DNA of 64,000 bases from Wolbachia endosymbiont (group B) of Gerris lacustris (GTDB lineage: Bacteria > Pseudomonadota > Alphaproteobacteria > Rickettsiales > Anaplasmataceae): assembly GCF_964028355.1 (NCBI RefSeq), contig NZ_OZ034761.1, positions 186,001 through 250,000 on the forward strand. Reading direction: 5' to 3'. The notes below the pieces were generated by a model. The model was not told where the DNA came from, did no database searches, and saw nothing but the letters and a program-made list of their open reading frames with translations. The position numbers were made by a program, and so were the translations under genes. Below, piece after piece: positions 18,993 to 29,139 of this stretch (its first letter is position 1; the number at the start of each line of letters is the position of its first letter).

Positions 18993-19340
18993 TCATATCA
19001 ATATTATCATCCATATTATCAAGAAGTTAATTAATGAAAGAAAAACTGCTGCACTTCCAAGATCTTTCACCTTTTTTGAAAGTATATGTTGTTCACTGGA
19101 AATACGCTCAATTGTTGCTTCAAAAGCAGTGTTAATAATTTCTACAATTAACACTAGAAATGGGCTGCTTACCATCACTGCACGTTCTAGACTACTTACA
19201 TCTAAAACAAATAAAGCTGAAACACATACTATAAAAAGCAGTAACTCCTGTCTGAACGTAACTTCTGATACAAAAGCTGATTTTATTCCTTCAAAAGAAT
19301 ATTGAATTGCTTTTACTAGACGAATAATGCTTTTCTTCAT
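18993..19340 (-). CDS. dgkA: diacylglycerol kinase
   Basis: This small trimeric inner-membrane enzyme phosphorylates diacylglycerol to phosphatidate. Three membrane helices are present. The catalytic region IVEIINTAFEATIERI carries the two conserved glutamates, and VKDLGSAAVFLSL matches the third-helix signature. The frame is open to a start at 19412, but the family begins like MKKSIIRLVKAIQYS, so the ATG at 19340 (116 aa) is chosen. Convergent with rluD. Confidence 0.88.
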   Translation of the reverse strand: MKKSIIRLVKAIQYSFEGIKSAFVSEVTFRQELLLFIVCVSALFVLDVSSLERAVMVSSPFLVLIVEIINTAFEATIERISSEQHILSKKVKDLGSAAVFLSLINFLIIWMIILI

Positions 19341-19638
19341 TATCAATTTTAGAAACTCAATGAATTTACACTTATTGCACTTAGGTAAAAAATGCATGAA
19401 AACACCTTTCAATCGTGATCACTTATAAAGCAGGAATCATGCTATAAGTACACAGATTTTTACAGTTAAAATCTAGCATATTGTTTGAATCAAGAGAATT
19501 AGTACAAAGCCTTTCAACAAACGCTCAAGGCAGTTATATATTGATACTGACACAAAAATCCTTTAATTAAATTTCTCTCACCTTAGCTTACACGATCCTC
19601 ATTTTGAAATAAGTAATAATTTATTATAGTTTTGATAT

Positions 19639-22600
19639 TTAAACGTTTTGTATCTGCTGTAATGATTTCACTTCCAATTTGCTATTCTTTACATATTGAA
19701 TTGCAAGCACTAACGCTTTACTCCCAGAAGCTGTGGTGCTATAAGCTATATTTTGCAAAATAGCAGTTCTCCTGATGTCTTTGCTATCTGAGGCTGATTT
19801 CACGCCTTTTGAAGTATTGATTACTAGATTTATTTTTCCATCTTTGAGCATATCAACTATGTGGGGTCTGCCTTCTCTCACTTTATTTACAGCTTTTGCA
19901 GCAATGCCGTTATTGTTCAGATACAAAGCTGTGCCTTTGGTGGCATATATTTCAAAACTCAGTTCTTTCAACATTCGTACAACAGGCAATATATACTCTT
20001 TATCATCATCTTTTACTGAAACCAGAGCTGTTCCTTCTGTTGGTAACTTGTATCCTGCAGCCATGTGCACTTTTGCAAGTGCAGCTTCGAAAGATAAGTC
20101 AATTCCCATCACTTCTCCTGTTGATTTCATTTCAGGACCAAGTAAAGTATCAACTCCTGCAAAGCGGGTAAATGGAAAAACAGCAGCTTTAACTGCAAAA
20201 TGATTGAAAGGCTTGTTTTCCTGATTCAAATTTTTACCCAAAATAACCTGAGTGGCAAGCTTTGCAACAGGAATGTTGATTACCTTGGAAATGAAAGGAA
20301 CTGTACGGCTAGCCCTTAAATTCACTTCAAGTATGTATACATCACTCTCTTGAACAGCAAACTGAATGTTTATCAGACCTTTCACTTTTAATGCTAATGC
20401 TATTCTTTCAGTTTGGAGCTCGATCTCTTTTATTACTTCGTCACTCAATGTATTTGTCGGTATTGAGCATGTTGAATCGCCAGAGTGGATACCAGCTTCT
20501 TCAATGTGCTCCATGACCGCTGCAATGAAAACTTTTTTCCCATCACATACAGCATCAACGTCAACCTCAACTGCATTGAGTAAAAATTTATCAAGAAGCA
20601 GTGACCCGTGTTCAAAAATTTTGGTTTGGTTCAAGACATACTCTTTAAAGCTCTGAGTATCGTGTCTAATCGACATAGACTGACCGCCTAGGACATATGA
20701 TGGCCTGACTACTAGTGGAAACCCCACCTTTTCTGCGTTGGTTAACGCTTCTTCTACTGAATGGCAGATAGAATTTTCAGGTTGTTTTAAATTAAGTTGC
20801 AAAGCAAGATTTTTAAATCTCATGCGATCTTCTGCAAGGTCAATAGAATCAAACGAAGTTCCTAGAATTTTGAAACCTCTCTCGTTAAGCACTTTGGCTA
20901 ACTTTAAAGGCGTTTGCCCGCCGATTTGAACTATTACACCAACCAGTGTGCCATTTTCTTGCTCTTTGCTTAGTATTTCAAGCACATCCTCTGCAATGAG
21001 TGGCGCGAAATATAAACGACCAGCGGTATCATAATCAGTTGAAACGGTTTCTGGATTACAGTTAATCATTATTGTTTCATACCCCATTTCTTTGGCGGCA
21101 GAAGCTGCATGTACGCATGCATAATCAAACTCAATACCTTGACCAATGCGATTTGGACCACTTCCTAAAATGACAACCTTTTCTCGGTCAGAAACATCTG
21201 CTTCGCACTCCATTCCCTCTGTCATCCGAGTAGCTGACACTGGGATCCATTCTTCCTTATCTCTGGTCACGCGCTGGATTGTGTTACCCTCATAACAGCC
21301 ATACATATAAGCAGTGCTCGATTCAAATTCAGCTGCACAGGTGTCTACACGCTTATAAACTTGTTTGATGCCAAATTTTTTTCTTATTTCTTCGATTTGC
21401 TCTACTTTCTTATTGCTTAATTTTGCCAATCTTGCATCTGAAAACCCCATTTTTTTCAGCTCTAACATTTCATATGCAGTCTCAGGAAGGCCGTTTTCCT
21501 TGATTTTTTGTTCAGCTAATATAATTTGCTGTATATTCTGCAAAAACCATAAGTCATATCCTGTAATCGAATTTATTTCTTCTATGCTTATTCCATGACG
21601 CATTGCGTCAGCAGCAATCAGTAATCTGTTTGGCAGCAATTTTGCTAATTGAGATTTGATGTGATCAATATCAGTATTTTCAGGAAATACTTCATTAAGG
21701 CCCGTAAGCCCAGTTTCAAGCGAGCGAAAAGTTTTCTGCAGCGACTCATTAAAAGTGCGGCCGATCGACATCACTTCCCCCACTGATTTCATGGAAGTTG
21801 ATAGTTCACAATTCGTCCCCTTAAACTTCTCAAATTCAAAACGAGGAATTTTAGTGACGATATAATCAATCACTGGTTCAAATGCAGCAGGTATAACTGG
21901 AGCGCAATCATTACGTATCTCATCGAGTGAATAGCCGATAGCAAGTTTAGTTACAACTTTTGCAATAGGATAACCTGTTGCTTTTGAAGCAAGTGCAGAA
22001 GAGCGAGAAACCCTTGGATTCATTTCAATCACAACGAGGCTTCCATCTTCTTTAGGATTCACTGCAAACTGAACATTTGCACCACCGGCACTAACATCAA
22101 TTTCTCTTAGCACTGCTATAGATGCATTTCTCATCTGTTGGTATTCTACGTCACGCAGAGTCAAAGCAGGAGCAACCGTGATACTATCTCCGGTGTGCAC
22201 TCCCATTGGATCAATATTTTCTATCGAACAGACTATTATGCAGTTATCTTTACAATCACGGATAACTTCCATTTCATATTCTTTCCAGCCGATAATTGAT
22301 TCATCTATCTGAACTTCATTTATTGGCGAAATTTTGAGAGCACTTTCTGCAATATTGAAAAACTCCTCTTTATTGTATGCTATACCGCTACCTGCACCAC
22401 CAAGGGTGAATGATGAGCGGATGATTGCTGGTAATCCAATGTAATCCAAAGCCTTTCTTATTTGTTCTTGATTTTTTATAATGATACTTTTGGGGTATTT
22501 TAGCCCTATTTTATCCATGGACTGACGGAATAACTCTCTATCCTCTGCTTTTTTTATTGCTTCTCTGTTTACCCCTATTAATTCTACATTGTATTTGTCT

Positions 22601-22923
22601 AACACTCCATCATCTGCAAGTTTTATTGCACAATTAAGTGCTGTTTGCCCACCCATTGTTGGCAATATTGCATTTGGCATCTCCTTAATTATAATTTTCT
22701 CTATGATTTCAGGCAGTACCGGCTCAATATAAGTTGCATCAGAAAACTCAGGATCTGTCATTATAGTTGCGGGGTTGGAGTTAACCAAAATGACTTTATA
22801 ACCTTCACTTTTTAATACTTTACAGCTTTGTGTTCCGGAATAATCAAACTCGCATGCCTGACCTATAACTATTGGGCCTGCTCCTATTACTAATATAGAT
22901 TCTATATCTGTGCGTTTCGGCAT
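19639..22923 (-). CDS. carB: carbamoyl-phosphate synthase large subunit
   Basis: It makes carbamoyl phosphate from ammonia (from CarA), bicarbonate and two ATP for pyrimidine synthesis. Two ATP-grasp halves are clear: the first starts [22 protein letters not shown], the second [19 protein letters not shown]-terminal MGS-like domain is present. At 1094 residues it is about 20 longer than E. coli CarB. The excess lies at residues about 545-570, where a palindromic element (21219-21250) is read in frame as [11 protein letters not shown] between the two halves. carA is not in this window. Confidence 0.95.
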   Translation of the reverse strand: MPKRTDIESILVIGAGPIVIGQACEFDYSGTQSCKVLKSEGYKVILVNSNPATIMTDPEFSDATYIEPVLPEIIEKIIIKEMPNAILPTMGGQTALNCAIKLADDGVLDKYNVELIGVNREAIKKAEDRELFRQSMDKIGLKYPKSIIIKNQEQIRKALDYIGLPAIIRSSFTLGGAGSGIAYNKEEFFNIAESALKISPINEVQIDESIIGWKEYEMEVIRDCKDNCIIVCSIENIDPMGVHTGDSITVAPALTLRDVEYQQMRNASIAVLREIDVSAGGANVQFAVNPKEDGSLVVIEMNPRVSRSSALASKATGYPIAKVVTKLAIGYSLDEIRNDCAPVIPAAFEPVIDYIVTKIPRFEFEKFKGTNCELSTSMKSVGEVMSIGRTFNESLQKTFRSLETGLTGLNEVFPENTDIDHIKSQLAKLLPNRLLIAADAMRHGISIEEINSITGYDLWFLQNIQQIILAEQKIKENGLPETAYEMLELKKMGFSDARLAKLSNKKVEQIEEIRKKFGIKQVYKRVDTCAAEFESSTAYMYGCYEGNTIQRVTRDKEEWIPVSATRMTEGMECEADVSDREKVVILGSGPNRIGQGIEFDYACVHAASAAKEMGYETIMINCNPETVSTDYDTAGRLYFAPLIAEDVLEILSKEQENGTLVGVIVQIGGQTPLKLAKVLNERGFKILGTSFDSIDLAEDRMRFKNLALQLNLKQPENSICHSVEEALTNAEKVGFPLVVRPSYVLGGQSMSIRHDTQSFKEYVLNQTKIFEHGSLLLDKFLLNAVEVDVDAVCDGKKVFIAAVMEHIEEAGIHSGDSTCSIPTNTLSDEVIKEIELQTERIALALKVKGLINIQFAVQESDVYILEVNLRASRTVPFISKVINIPVAKLATQVILGKNLNQENKPFNHFAVKAAVFPFTRFAGVDTLLGPEMKSTGEVMGIDLSFEAALAKVHMAAGYKLPTEGTALVSVKDDDKEYILPVVRMLKELSFEIYATKGTALYLNNNGIAAKAVNKVREGRPHIVDMLKDGKINLVINTSKGVKSASDSKDIRRTAILQNIAYSTTASGSKALVLAIQYVKNSKLEVKSLQQIQNV
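21219..21250. repeat. palindromic element inside carB, in frame
   Basis: The bases CTGTCATCCGAGTAGCTGAC followed by ACTGGGATCCAT match the intergenic palindromes of this genome. On the minus strand they encode [11 protein letters not shown] in CarB, at the boundary between the two synthetase halves. Neighbouring residues look like extra linker absent from other CarB proteins. Confidence 0.85.
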
Positions 22924-23087
22924 AATTACAATAACGGTCTCTATTCAAGTAATGTTACCAATCTTTCTTGTATATGTGAATTTTTATTAAACCTATTAGC
23001 TAACTACTTTTAGGCTTGACGCATAACTGTAAGAATATTGTGATTTGAGTCTACTAGGAGGGTATCATCCAAGTAGTCTTCTTCTCC

Positions 23088-23163
23088 TGTCATCCCAGTG
23101 CACAGACACTGGGATCCAGCTTCTTTTTTTCTAGATTCCAGTGTCAAGCACTGGAATGACATC
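23088..23163. repeat. two tandem palindromic elements
   Basis: First TGTCATCCCAGTG...CACTGGGATCCAG at 23088-23119, then CTAGATTCCAGTG...CACTGGAATGACATC at 23131-23163. Each can fold into a hairpin on its own. They fill the gap between carB and the short-chain dehydrogenase gene. Confidence 0.85.
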
Positions 23164-23177
23164 CTTTCTAGTGTAAT

Positions 23178-23909
23178 TTATTCGGGAGATTTGCTAAGCG
23201 GTAAGATTTCTCCTGATATGTTGCAATCGTTAGAAGCGAGCTCCACAAATTTGTCTGTTAGTTTATCAGGTAACACCAATTCAGATCCAGGAAATGCCTG
23301 CTCACTACCCACAGGTCCTTTCGTGTATACAGCATTTACACATAATTTTGTATGTTTTGTCTCAGATGCATATATCTGCACCATTATTTCTAGTGCAACT
23401 TTACTTGCAGCATACGGCATCCAATATGGATAAGAGGAAGGAGAAAGTGTCACCTCTGAGGTCATGAATATCACTCTTCCAGCATTAGACTTCTTTAGCA
23501 TTGGATCTAAGTTTTTTAGTAAGTACCAATTGGCAGTAAAATTTGTATTCATTATATTCTGTAGCTCTTCAATCTCACAGTTATGAATGGGGTTCAGTTT
23601 GCCTGAAATTCCAGTACACGCAACTAATATATCAAGTGCTCCAGATTCTGATAATTTCAGGCTTTCTATCATGTTTGTCAGTATCTTTACATTCTCAAAG
23701 TCTAAAAGATCAAGCTGAATTAGTTTCACAGAGCCTTCTTTAAATTCTTCAAGCTCTTCAATTTCATTATATAGTGGCTTGAGGTGATCGATAGACCTTG
23801 AAATCAGAATCACATATGCACCTTCTCTTACAAACCTTTTTGCAACAGCAGAGCCTATTTCACCTGAAGCCCCGGTGATTAAAGCTACTTTACCTTCTAA
23901 CTTACCCAT
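23178..23909 (-). CDS. short-chain dehydrogenase/reductase (SDR)
   Basis: A Rossmann-fold NAD(P)-dependent oxidoreductase. The cofactor loop TGASGEIG lies near the N-terminus, the NAG-equivalent is CTGISG, and the active-site YAASK (Tyr-x3-Lys) lies in the C-terminal half with MTSE upstream for the catalytic Ser. Length (243 from the chosen ATG) is typical of classical SDRs. The substrate is unknown; a FabG-like or acetoacetyl-CoA type cannot be distinguished. The start at 23909 (MGKLEGKVALITG) fits the family. An upstream ATG at 23933 would overlap the preceding gene by 14 bases. Probably co-transcribed with the YihY gene. Confidence 0.85.
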   Translation of the reverse strand: MGKLEGKVALITGASGEIGSAVAKRFVREGAYVILISRSIDHLKPLYNEIEELEEFKEGSVKLIQLDLLDFENVKILTNMIESLKLSESGALDILVACTGISGKLNPIHNCEIEELQNIMNTNFTANWYLLKNLDPMLKKSNAGRVIFMTSEVTLSPSSYPYWMPYAASKVALEIMVQIYASETKHTKLCVNAVYTKGPVGSEQAFPGSELVLPDKLTDKFVELASNDCNISGEILPLSKSPE

Positions 23910-23919
23910 TTCTTTCTCT

Positions 23920-24735
23920 TTAGCGAGGTTCATTGAAATATTTTAGCTGAAAATTAAACTTTGCTCCATATATAAAAATAAAACTTAGCATGTAAAAAAA
24001 TAGTAATGACACTACCACACCACCTAAACTTCCATATATCAAATTCAGTTGGTCAAAGGAAGCTTTTAAGTACTGCTTGAAAACTGAAGCGGAAATTGTC
24101 CAAAGAATAACAGCTACACAAGATCCAGGAAATACATCTGATAAGTTTTGTTTTATGTTTGGCAACATAAAATATAGCCAAGAGACTACTGTGAAAAGTA
24201 CAAATTCAATGAGGAGATATTTAGTATAACTAATCCCCTGATAGGAAAAATCAATTAGCATTGGAACTAATGTAGAGAACACTATAGTTAGAGTTATAAT
24301 GAGTGTGATCACTAAAAATTGTAATATACTGAGCACTCTTCTCAAGATATAAGGTGGCGAAACTGGAATTTTATAGGCCTTATTCAATATCGTTCTAAAT
24401 CCTTCAATTGTCGATGAGGCGGTCCAAATAGCACCTACAACTGCTAAGGTTAACAAACTTTGTGGCGGACCTGATATTATCTCCCTAATACGTGGCATTA
24501 AAGATGATAAAATATCCTGTGGCATGTTATCAATAATAAATGTCCAGCCGACATTGTATTTATCTAAGAAATTTGCGAATGTTGATGCCACAGCCATTAA
24601 AACGATGAGAAAAGGGAATATTGATAACAGGATTAAAAATGATAGATACCCTGCGTGCTCCACTCCATCATTATAAATTGTGTCAATCAAAGCACGATAA
24701 AGGCAATAAACGATGCTATAAAATTTTTGTAGCAC
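23920..24735 (-). CDS. YihY/BrkB family membrane protein
   Basis: An integral membrane protein of 271 residues with six predicted helices (LSFLILLSIFPFLIVLMAVA, LLTLAVVGAIWTASS, LQFLVITLIITLTIVF and others). The family motif region GPPQSLLTLAVVGAIWTASSTIEGFRTILNKAYK is well conserved. Once mis-named RNase BN, the family is now of unknown function; BrkB in Bordetella was linked to serum resistance. Upstream of, and overlapping or adjoining, the SDR gene. Confidence 0.87.
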   Translation of the reverse strand: MLQKFYSIVYCLYRALIDTIYNDGVEHAGYLSFLILLSIFPFLIVLMAVASTFANFLDKYNVGWTFIIDNMPQDILSSLMPRIREIISGPPQSLLTLAVVGAIWTASSTIEGFRTILNKAYKIPVSPPYILRRVLSILQFLVITLIITLTIVFSTLVPMLIDFSYQGISYTKYLLIEFVLFTVVSWLYFMLPNIKQNLSDVFPGSCVAVILWTISASVFKQYLKASFDQLNLIYGSLGGVVVSLLFFYMLSFIFIYGAKFNFQLKYFNEPR

Positions 24736-24871
24736 TGTAATATAAATAAACTAAGAAAAGTATTCTAAATGAAATAAAGTATATTTTTAAGCAAAAAAAT
24801 CCTCACCATTTACTTAAATTTAATCAAAGTGAAGGATAATCCAGCATTAAATAGAAATTATCGGAGGCATA

Positions 24872-25201
24872 ATGAAAAATTTTCTTCTACTTGTAGCTTT
24901 AATTCTCTCCTTTGCGTTTGATGCAGGTGCTCCTCCTGCAAGTACTACTTTTGTTGATAAAAATGATACAACATCATCAGTGATATGCAAGATAATAGGC
25001 TATACTCATGGCATAGGTGGACCGATGATCACAATAGTGATAATAGGTGCAGCGTTGCTTGCAATATTCGGTAGAATGCCATGGCCTGCACTTTTTGCAC
25101 TCGGTGCATTCACTGCTGTGTTTTTTGGCGCTCCTGTAGTCGTTTCAAAAATAACACCAGGCGGTGTGATTTGTAAAAACGGTGCAGTAGCGGATAAGTA
25201 A
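24872..25201 (+). CDS. virB2: VirB2-like type IV secretion pilin (TrbC/VirB2 family)
   Basis: A 109-residue precursor with a signal sequence (residues 1-20, LLLVALILSFAFDAGA), then a short polar segment and two membrane helices at about 49-66 and 71-92 separated by GRMPWP. This is the layout of VirB2 major pilins of Rickettsiales T4SS. Cysteines at 39 and 101 could pair. A strong ribosome site GGAGG lies six bases before the ATG. It is not beside other vir genes here. The same leader sequence recurs immediately after the stop, a sign of past tandem duplication. Confidence 0.85.
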   Translation: MKNFLLLVALILSFAFDAGAPPASTTFVDKNDTTSSVICKIIGYTHGIGGPMITIVIIGAALLAIFGRMPWPALFALGAFTAVFFGAPVVVSKITPGGVICKNGAVADK

Positions 25202-25240
25202 TAGAAATTATAGGAGGCATAAACGTAGTTTTCTTTACTT

Positions 25241-25265
25241 GAAAGTGGTAAGCTTTACCACTTTC
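25241..25265 (+). terminator. perfect hairpin downstream of the VirB2-like gene
   Basis: GAAAGTGGTAA and its exact reverse complement TTACCACTTTC flank a three-base loop, 40 bases after the stop codon. The stem of 11 pairs could stop transcription or protect the 3' end of an abundant pilin mRNA. No clear T-run follows, so a Rho-independent terminator is likely but not certain. Confidence 0.5.
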
Positions 25266-25318
25266 AGTGTCTATAACTACCTAATAAATTCTCTTTCTGT
25301 AATCATATCAGTTAAAGT

Positions 25319-25452
25319 CTGGATTCCAGTGTCAAGCACTGGAATGACAAGGTTATCGTCATACCGCCGCGGTATCTCTTAGCCGCTAACACGTAGCGGG
25401 ATGACGGTTGTCAGGGTAGCTGTCATCCCAGTGCTTGACACTGGGATCCAGG
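25319..25452. repeat. three palindromic elements, one of variant sequence
   Basis: 25319-25349 (GGATTCCAGTGTCAAGCACT type), 25358-25405 (variant arms TCATACCGCCGCGG and CGTAGCGGGATGAC) and 25421-25452 (TGTCATCCCAGTGCTTGACA type). All can fold into hairpins. Confidence 0.85.
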
Positions 25453-25536
25453 AAATTTGATTGGATATTAAGTTTATGAGCATAGAAGCAGTTAATTTTA
25501 TGTTAAAACACAACATTTTTGATGATCATGAAAAAA

Positions 25537-25726
25537 CTGGATGCCAGTGTCTGGGCACTGGCATGACATCATCTTTTTTATCAGATACATATGAAATCAG
25601 CGCTTTCTTTCTTGTCATCCCAGTGCTTGACACTGGGATCCAGCCTTTACTTACCAACAAAAACTTAGCATAACTTTCATGCTCAAAAAATTCCTGGATT
25701 CCAACGTCACGCGCTGGAATGACATC
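25537..25726. repeat. three further palindromic elements
   Basis: 25537-25569 with GATGCCAGTG and CACTGGCATGAC arms, 25612-25643 with CATCCCAGTG arms, and 25693-25726 with ATTCCAACG/CGCTGGAATGACATC arms. Compensating changes in both arms (GCC/GGC, CCC/GGG, TCC/GGA) show that pairing is kept. Confidence 0.85.
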
Positions 25727-25740
25727 TGTGCTCTTTTTGC

Positions 25741-26034
25741 TATAAATATTAAAAAATTTACCAAGCAAAAAAAAAGGCAAAAAAGTCCCCTTGTAACGAG
25801 TTTTGACCCTATAATAATTTAAATTGGCATTGTAATAATGTGCTAACGCTTAAAATAAGCGCGTTTTGGCTGAATGTAGAAAAAATAAAAAAGACATGCA
25901 GCCGCTATAATTTTTATGTAATTTGCCAATAAATATGTGAGTTTTTTTACTAAATTTGTGATTGAGCCTGCAGGTCAAAAACAAGGATAAATACTCTTAG
26001 TGTCATAGTAAGGGAATGACGAAATTTGTAAAGT
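25741..26034 (+). repeat. ~250-bp intergenic module, copy C
   Basis: The longest copy. It includes the extra GACCCTATAATAATTTAAATTG segment shared only with copy D, a small hairpin (CGCTTAAAATAAGCG), the conserved GGCTGAATGT...ACATGCAGCC stem and the terminal GTCATAGTAAGGGAATGAC inverted pair. It starts about 15 bases after a palindromic element, like copies A and D. Confidence 0.8.
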
Positions 26035-26143
26035 AGTTTTCACTCAAATGACGCCCAGGCAAAAACTATATGGTTATGCAAAAAATCTATTTTTAAAACT
26101 GTTAATATAACATAGAAAAAACCTCACCTTCATTAAGAATAGA

Positions 26144-27529
26144 TTACTTACCAATTGGGTAGTCACCAGTGAAGCAAGCATCACAATATTGCGGTGTACC
26201 GTTGTTACGCACCTCTCCTTTAACAGCTCTGTATAGTCCATCAATACTCAAAAATGCTAAGCTATCTACTTCTATACTTTTCCTTATTTCTTCTATAGAT
26301 TGAGTTGCAGCAATTAAATCTTTGCAATCTGGTGTATCTATTCCATAAAAACAAGAATGCTTAATTGGTGGGCTTGAAATCTTTAGGTGAATTTCTTTTA
26401 CTCCTGCATCTTTTAACATAACTATTATACTTCTAAGCGTACTACCACGCACTATACTATCGTCTATTAAAATTATGTTTTTACCTTTTAAAATATGCTT
26501 ATTAGCATTAAACTTTAATTTTATTCTAACTTTACGTATTTCAGCGGTTGGCTGTATAAACGTTCTTCCTATATAATGATTACGAATTATTCCGAGTTCC
26601 ATAGGTAATCCTGAATACTTTGCATATCCAATAGCTGCAGGTATTCCAGAATCAGGTATTGGTATAATCATATCCACATTGTTTTTTGATGGGCTCTCTT
26701 CTGCAAGTATTCTTCCTATTTCTTTTCTTGTATCGTATATAGACCTATTCTCCATTATGCTGTCTGGTCTTGAAAAATAAACATATTCAAAAATACAAAA
26801 ACTTGATTTTTGCTGTGAAAAAGGAAATATTGAAGCTAGATTACCATTTTGATCAATGGTGACTAACTCACCTGGTTTTATTTCTCTAATAAATTTAGCA
26901 TTTACTATATCAAAAGCACAAGTTTCAGATGCAAGAACGTAAGAATCGTTTAACTTTCCTAAAACAAGAGGCCTGATTCCAGATGGATCACGTACTCCAA
27001 TAACAACTTCTTGATTGATTGCCACAAAAGAATAAGCACCTTGTATTTGCCTTAATGCATATATAAAACTCTCTAAGAAGCTATCCTTTTCACCGCTTGC
27101 TGTCAGATGCACTACTACTTCTGTATCAATATCTGACTGAAAAACGCACTCTTGTTTAATTAATTGTTTGCGTATCGGAGAAATATTAATTAAATTACCA
27201 TTATGTGCTATGGCGAAATCCCCAAATTTGCCACTTTTGCCAAACATGGGCTGCACTCCAAATTTACTACCACTGGTTGAGTATCGAACATGACCTATTG
27301 CACAATCTCCAGGTAAGGATTTCTTTATTTCATCTATATCATCAAATACGCTGCTCACTTGACCTTGAAAGTGATAAGAGTGCAGCTTATCGGTGTTACT
27401 GGTTACTACACCAAAAGACTCTTGACCTCTATGCTGCAAAGCGTGGAGAGCAAGTATAGAGTTAAAAGCAGCACTTTGGTTGCAACTTATGCCAAATACC
27501 CCACACTCCTCATTTACTTCATCAAGCAT
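26144..27529 (-). CDS. purF: amidophosphoribosyltransferase
   Basis: It catalyses the first committed step of purine synthesis, moving ammonia from glutamine to PRPP. After a short propeptide the nucleophile is C9 (EECGVFGI), so the N-terminus is probably processed. The PRPP loop IILIDDSIVRGST lies near residue 350. A glutamine amidotransferase class II domain precedes a phosphoribosyltransferase domain. Length (461) is normal. It stands alone. Wolbachia purine synthesis is considered a possible benefit to hosts. Confidence 0.95.
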   Translation of the reverse strand: MLDEVNEECGVFGISCNQSAAFNSILALHALQHRGQESFGVVTSNTDKLHSYHFQGQVSSVFDDIDEIKKSLPGDCAIGHVRYSTSGSKFGVQPMFGKSGKFGDFAIAHNGNLINISPIRKQLIKQECVFQSDIDTEVVVHLTASGEKDSFLESFIYALRQIQGAYSFVAINQEVVIGVRDPSGIRPLVLGKLNDSYVLASETCAFDIVNAKFIREIKPGELVTIDQNGNLASIFPFSQQKSSFCIFEYVYFSRPDSIMENRSIYDTRKEIGRILAEESPSKNNVDMIIPIPDSGIPAAIGYAKYSGLPMELGIIRNHYIGRTFIQPTAEIRKVRIKLKFNANKHILKGKNIILIDDSIVRGSTLRSIIVMLKDAGVKEIHLKISSPPIKHSCFYGIDTPDCKDLIAATQSIEEIRKSIEVDSLAFLSIDGLYRAVKGEVRNNGTPQYCDACFTGDYPIGK

Positions 27530-27767
27530 GAAAAATATTAAATAAAGCCCGATTGTACTTTAGTAGAGGCAAAGTACAAGAATTTTATTTGTTAATCTCT
27601 TTCAAAGTTGAAGTTTTCTACGGTAGTTTTGATGTATACCAGAAAGTAGGTTATATGCAATTAACCAATTTTGAGATTTTTGACAATTTTTTAGCACTGA
27701 AGAAAAAAAGATATTTTTATTGACTTACCTATGTATTGAGGTAATCACTAAAAAATTTTAGTAGTTG

Positions 27768-29036
27768 ATGGTACACAATATGGCTAATCAGGTAAACAAA
27801 CAAGGTGAAAGTAATCATCTTTTAAAGCTTGAACAGCTCTCTCATAACTTCTTTAACAATCGGCAAACTAGTTCGCCAAATTCAAAATTACCGATTATGA
27901 GTCGTAAGAATAGGCACATGGATTTAACCAAGCAAAGGTACGCAAAAAACAAAGATGTTGTGGAATATCTAAAAAATCTTGACTCTATTGAAATAGCAGA
28001 GAGATGGTCAATAAATTATCTTTTTGAGCGAGACTCACCTTTCGCAGAATTACAAATACCATTAACTACAAATGAACAAAATCTAATTAAAGAATTTTAT
28101 GATAAGATAATAAAAGGTATCATAGAACACAATGAGCAAGAAAGCGCTTTAAAGTACATTGAACGCATAACAGAGGACTATTTAAATCAAGGAATAAGAT
28201 TAAACTCATGTTACGGTAAGGATGATAAAACTGTAACAAATCTAATATTTGAAAAAATGGAAGAATTGATTAATCGCTTTCACGCAAATCCACACAATTC
28301 AACTGTGAAAAATATCATACAAAATATCACTCATAATTTAGCGTTAAAAGGCGGAGTAGAAAAAGGGTTGTCTTTTTATAGCGATATTGAAGGTGGATAT
28401 TATGACTCTGGTTATTTAAATGATCTGAACGAGCAATGTAAGAGTAGGAAAAAAATGCTAGAAAGTATAGCATATGAAGGCATTGTGAAAAAAGATAATA
28501 AGCAAATTGATGAATATGACCTTGAAGTAGAAGTAGATAACAAATATTTTTACACTAAATATCCACAAGATAGTATTATTGAAACTGCAAGAATTTTTAA
28601 TAATGAAAAAGTTAAAGATCTGGAAGTTGGCATATTTCAAATTGAGGAAAGCATAGTAAGAGTTGCAATCACAAAAGATGGAAAAAGAAATTACACAGAT
28701 ATTTTTAAAGGTGGCATTGAAATATTTTTTACTACTAAACTAGGAGAGATTAGTATTTATCTACGGAAAGATGGCAACAAAATGGTAGTAGAAATTGATG
28801 AGGAAAGTAAAACAAGGTTTAGCAAATTAGAAAATAAATCAAGCTTTGGAGGGGATTGTCTTATACAGGGGAAAAGTGTTTTAGAAGTTATGGGCAAGAG
28901 TTGTGAAAATATTCCTGAGGAGTTAACTCAGACTATTAAGAACGTTCCATCTACTAGTCTTATGCAAACATGTTTACAACAACAAGAAAACTCTAGTAGG
29001 GGATTAAATCAATGTATTTTTCAAGACAAGAATTAA
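27768..29036 (+). CDS. hypothetical soluble protein, 422 aa
   Basis: Unrecognised. There is no signal peptide or membrane segment. The first 55 residues are polar and probably disordered (SSPNSKLPIMSRKN). Residues about 60-240 are helix-rich and charged. The region about 245-345 looks like a beta-rich domain (DLEVEVDNKYFY, GGIEIFFTTKLGEISIYLRK). The tail is rich in Gln, Ser and Cys. The start may be 27768 or 27780; neither has a strong ribosome site. It stands alone between purF and coq7 and is AT-rich like its neighbours. A secreted effector is possible but unproven. Confidence 0.7.
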   Translation: MVHNMANQVNKQGESNHLLKLEQLSHNFFNNRQTSSPNSKLPIMSRKNRHMDLTKQRYAKNKDVVEYLKNLDSIEIAERWSINYLFERDSPFAELQIPLTTNEQNLIKEFYDKIIKGIIEHNEQESALKYIERITEDYLNQGIRLNSCYGKDDKTVTNLIFEKMEELINRFHANPHNSTVKNIIQNITHNLALKGGVEKGLSFYSDIEGGYYDSGYLNDLNEQCKSRKKMLESIAYEGIVKKDNKQIDEYDLEVEVDNKYFYTKYPQDSIIETARIFNNEKVKDLEVGIFQIEESIVRVAITKDGKRNYTDIFKGGIEIFFTTKLGEISIYLRKDGNKMVVEIDEESKTRFSKLENKSSFGGDCLIQGKSVLEVMGKSCENIPEELTQTIKNVPSTSLMQTCLQQQENSSRGLNQCIFQDKN

Positions 29037-29139
29037 GAAATTAATTATAAATATTCATACGCACTAAATTGAGCAGAGGTTATAAGGTAGCAATTAGCAC
29101 AAGAACTAAAGGTAAATGTAGTTGTCAAATAGTGATTGA

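Larger units (their letters stand above)
25202..26143. other. 942-bp repeat-rich gap without a gene
   Basis: Contents in order: a duplicate of the virB2 leader, the hairpin at 25241-25265, five palindromic elements plus one variant (25319-25452 and 25537-25726), and module copy C. Small ORFs here are mostly made of translated palindromes and are not believed to be genes. The variant at 25358-25405 carries arms GTCATACCGC and GCGGGATGAC instead of the usual CCCAGTG. Confidence 0.75.

Noticed and set aside
25461..25780. Overlapping small ORFs on both strands containing WIPVSSTGMT-like peptides
   Set aside because: They are translated palindromic repeats in an intergenic gap, without ribosome sites; unlike in carB and dnaX, they are not part of a larger conserved frame.
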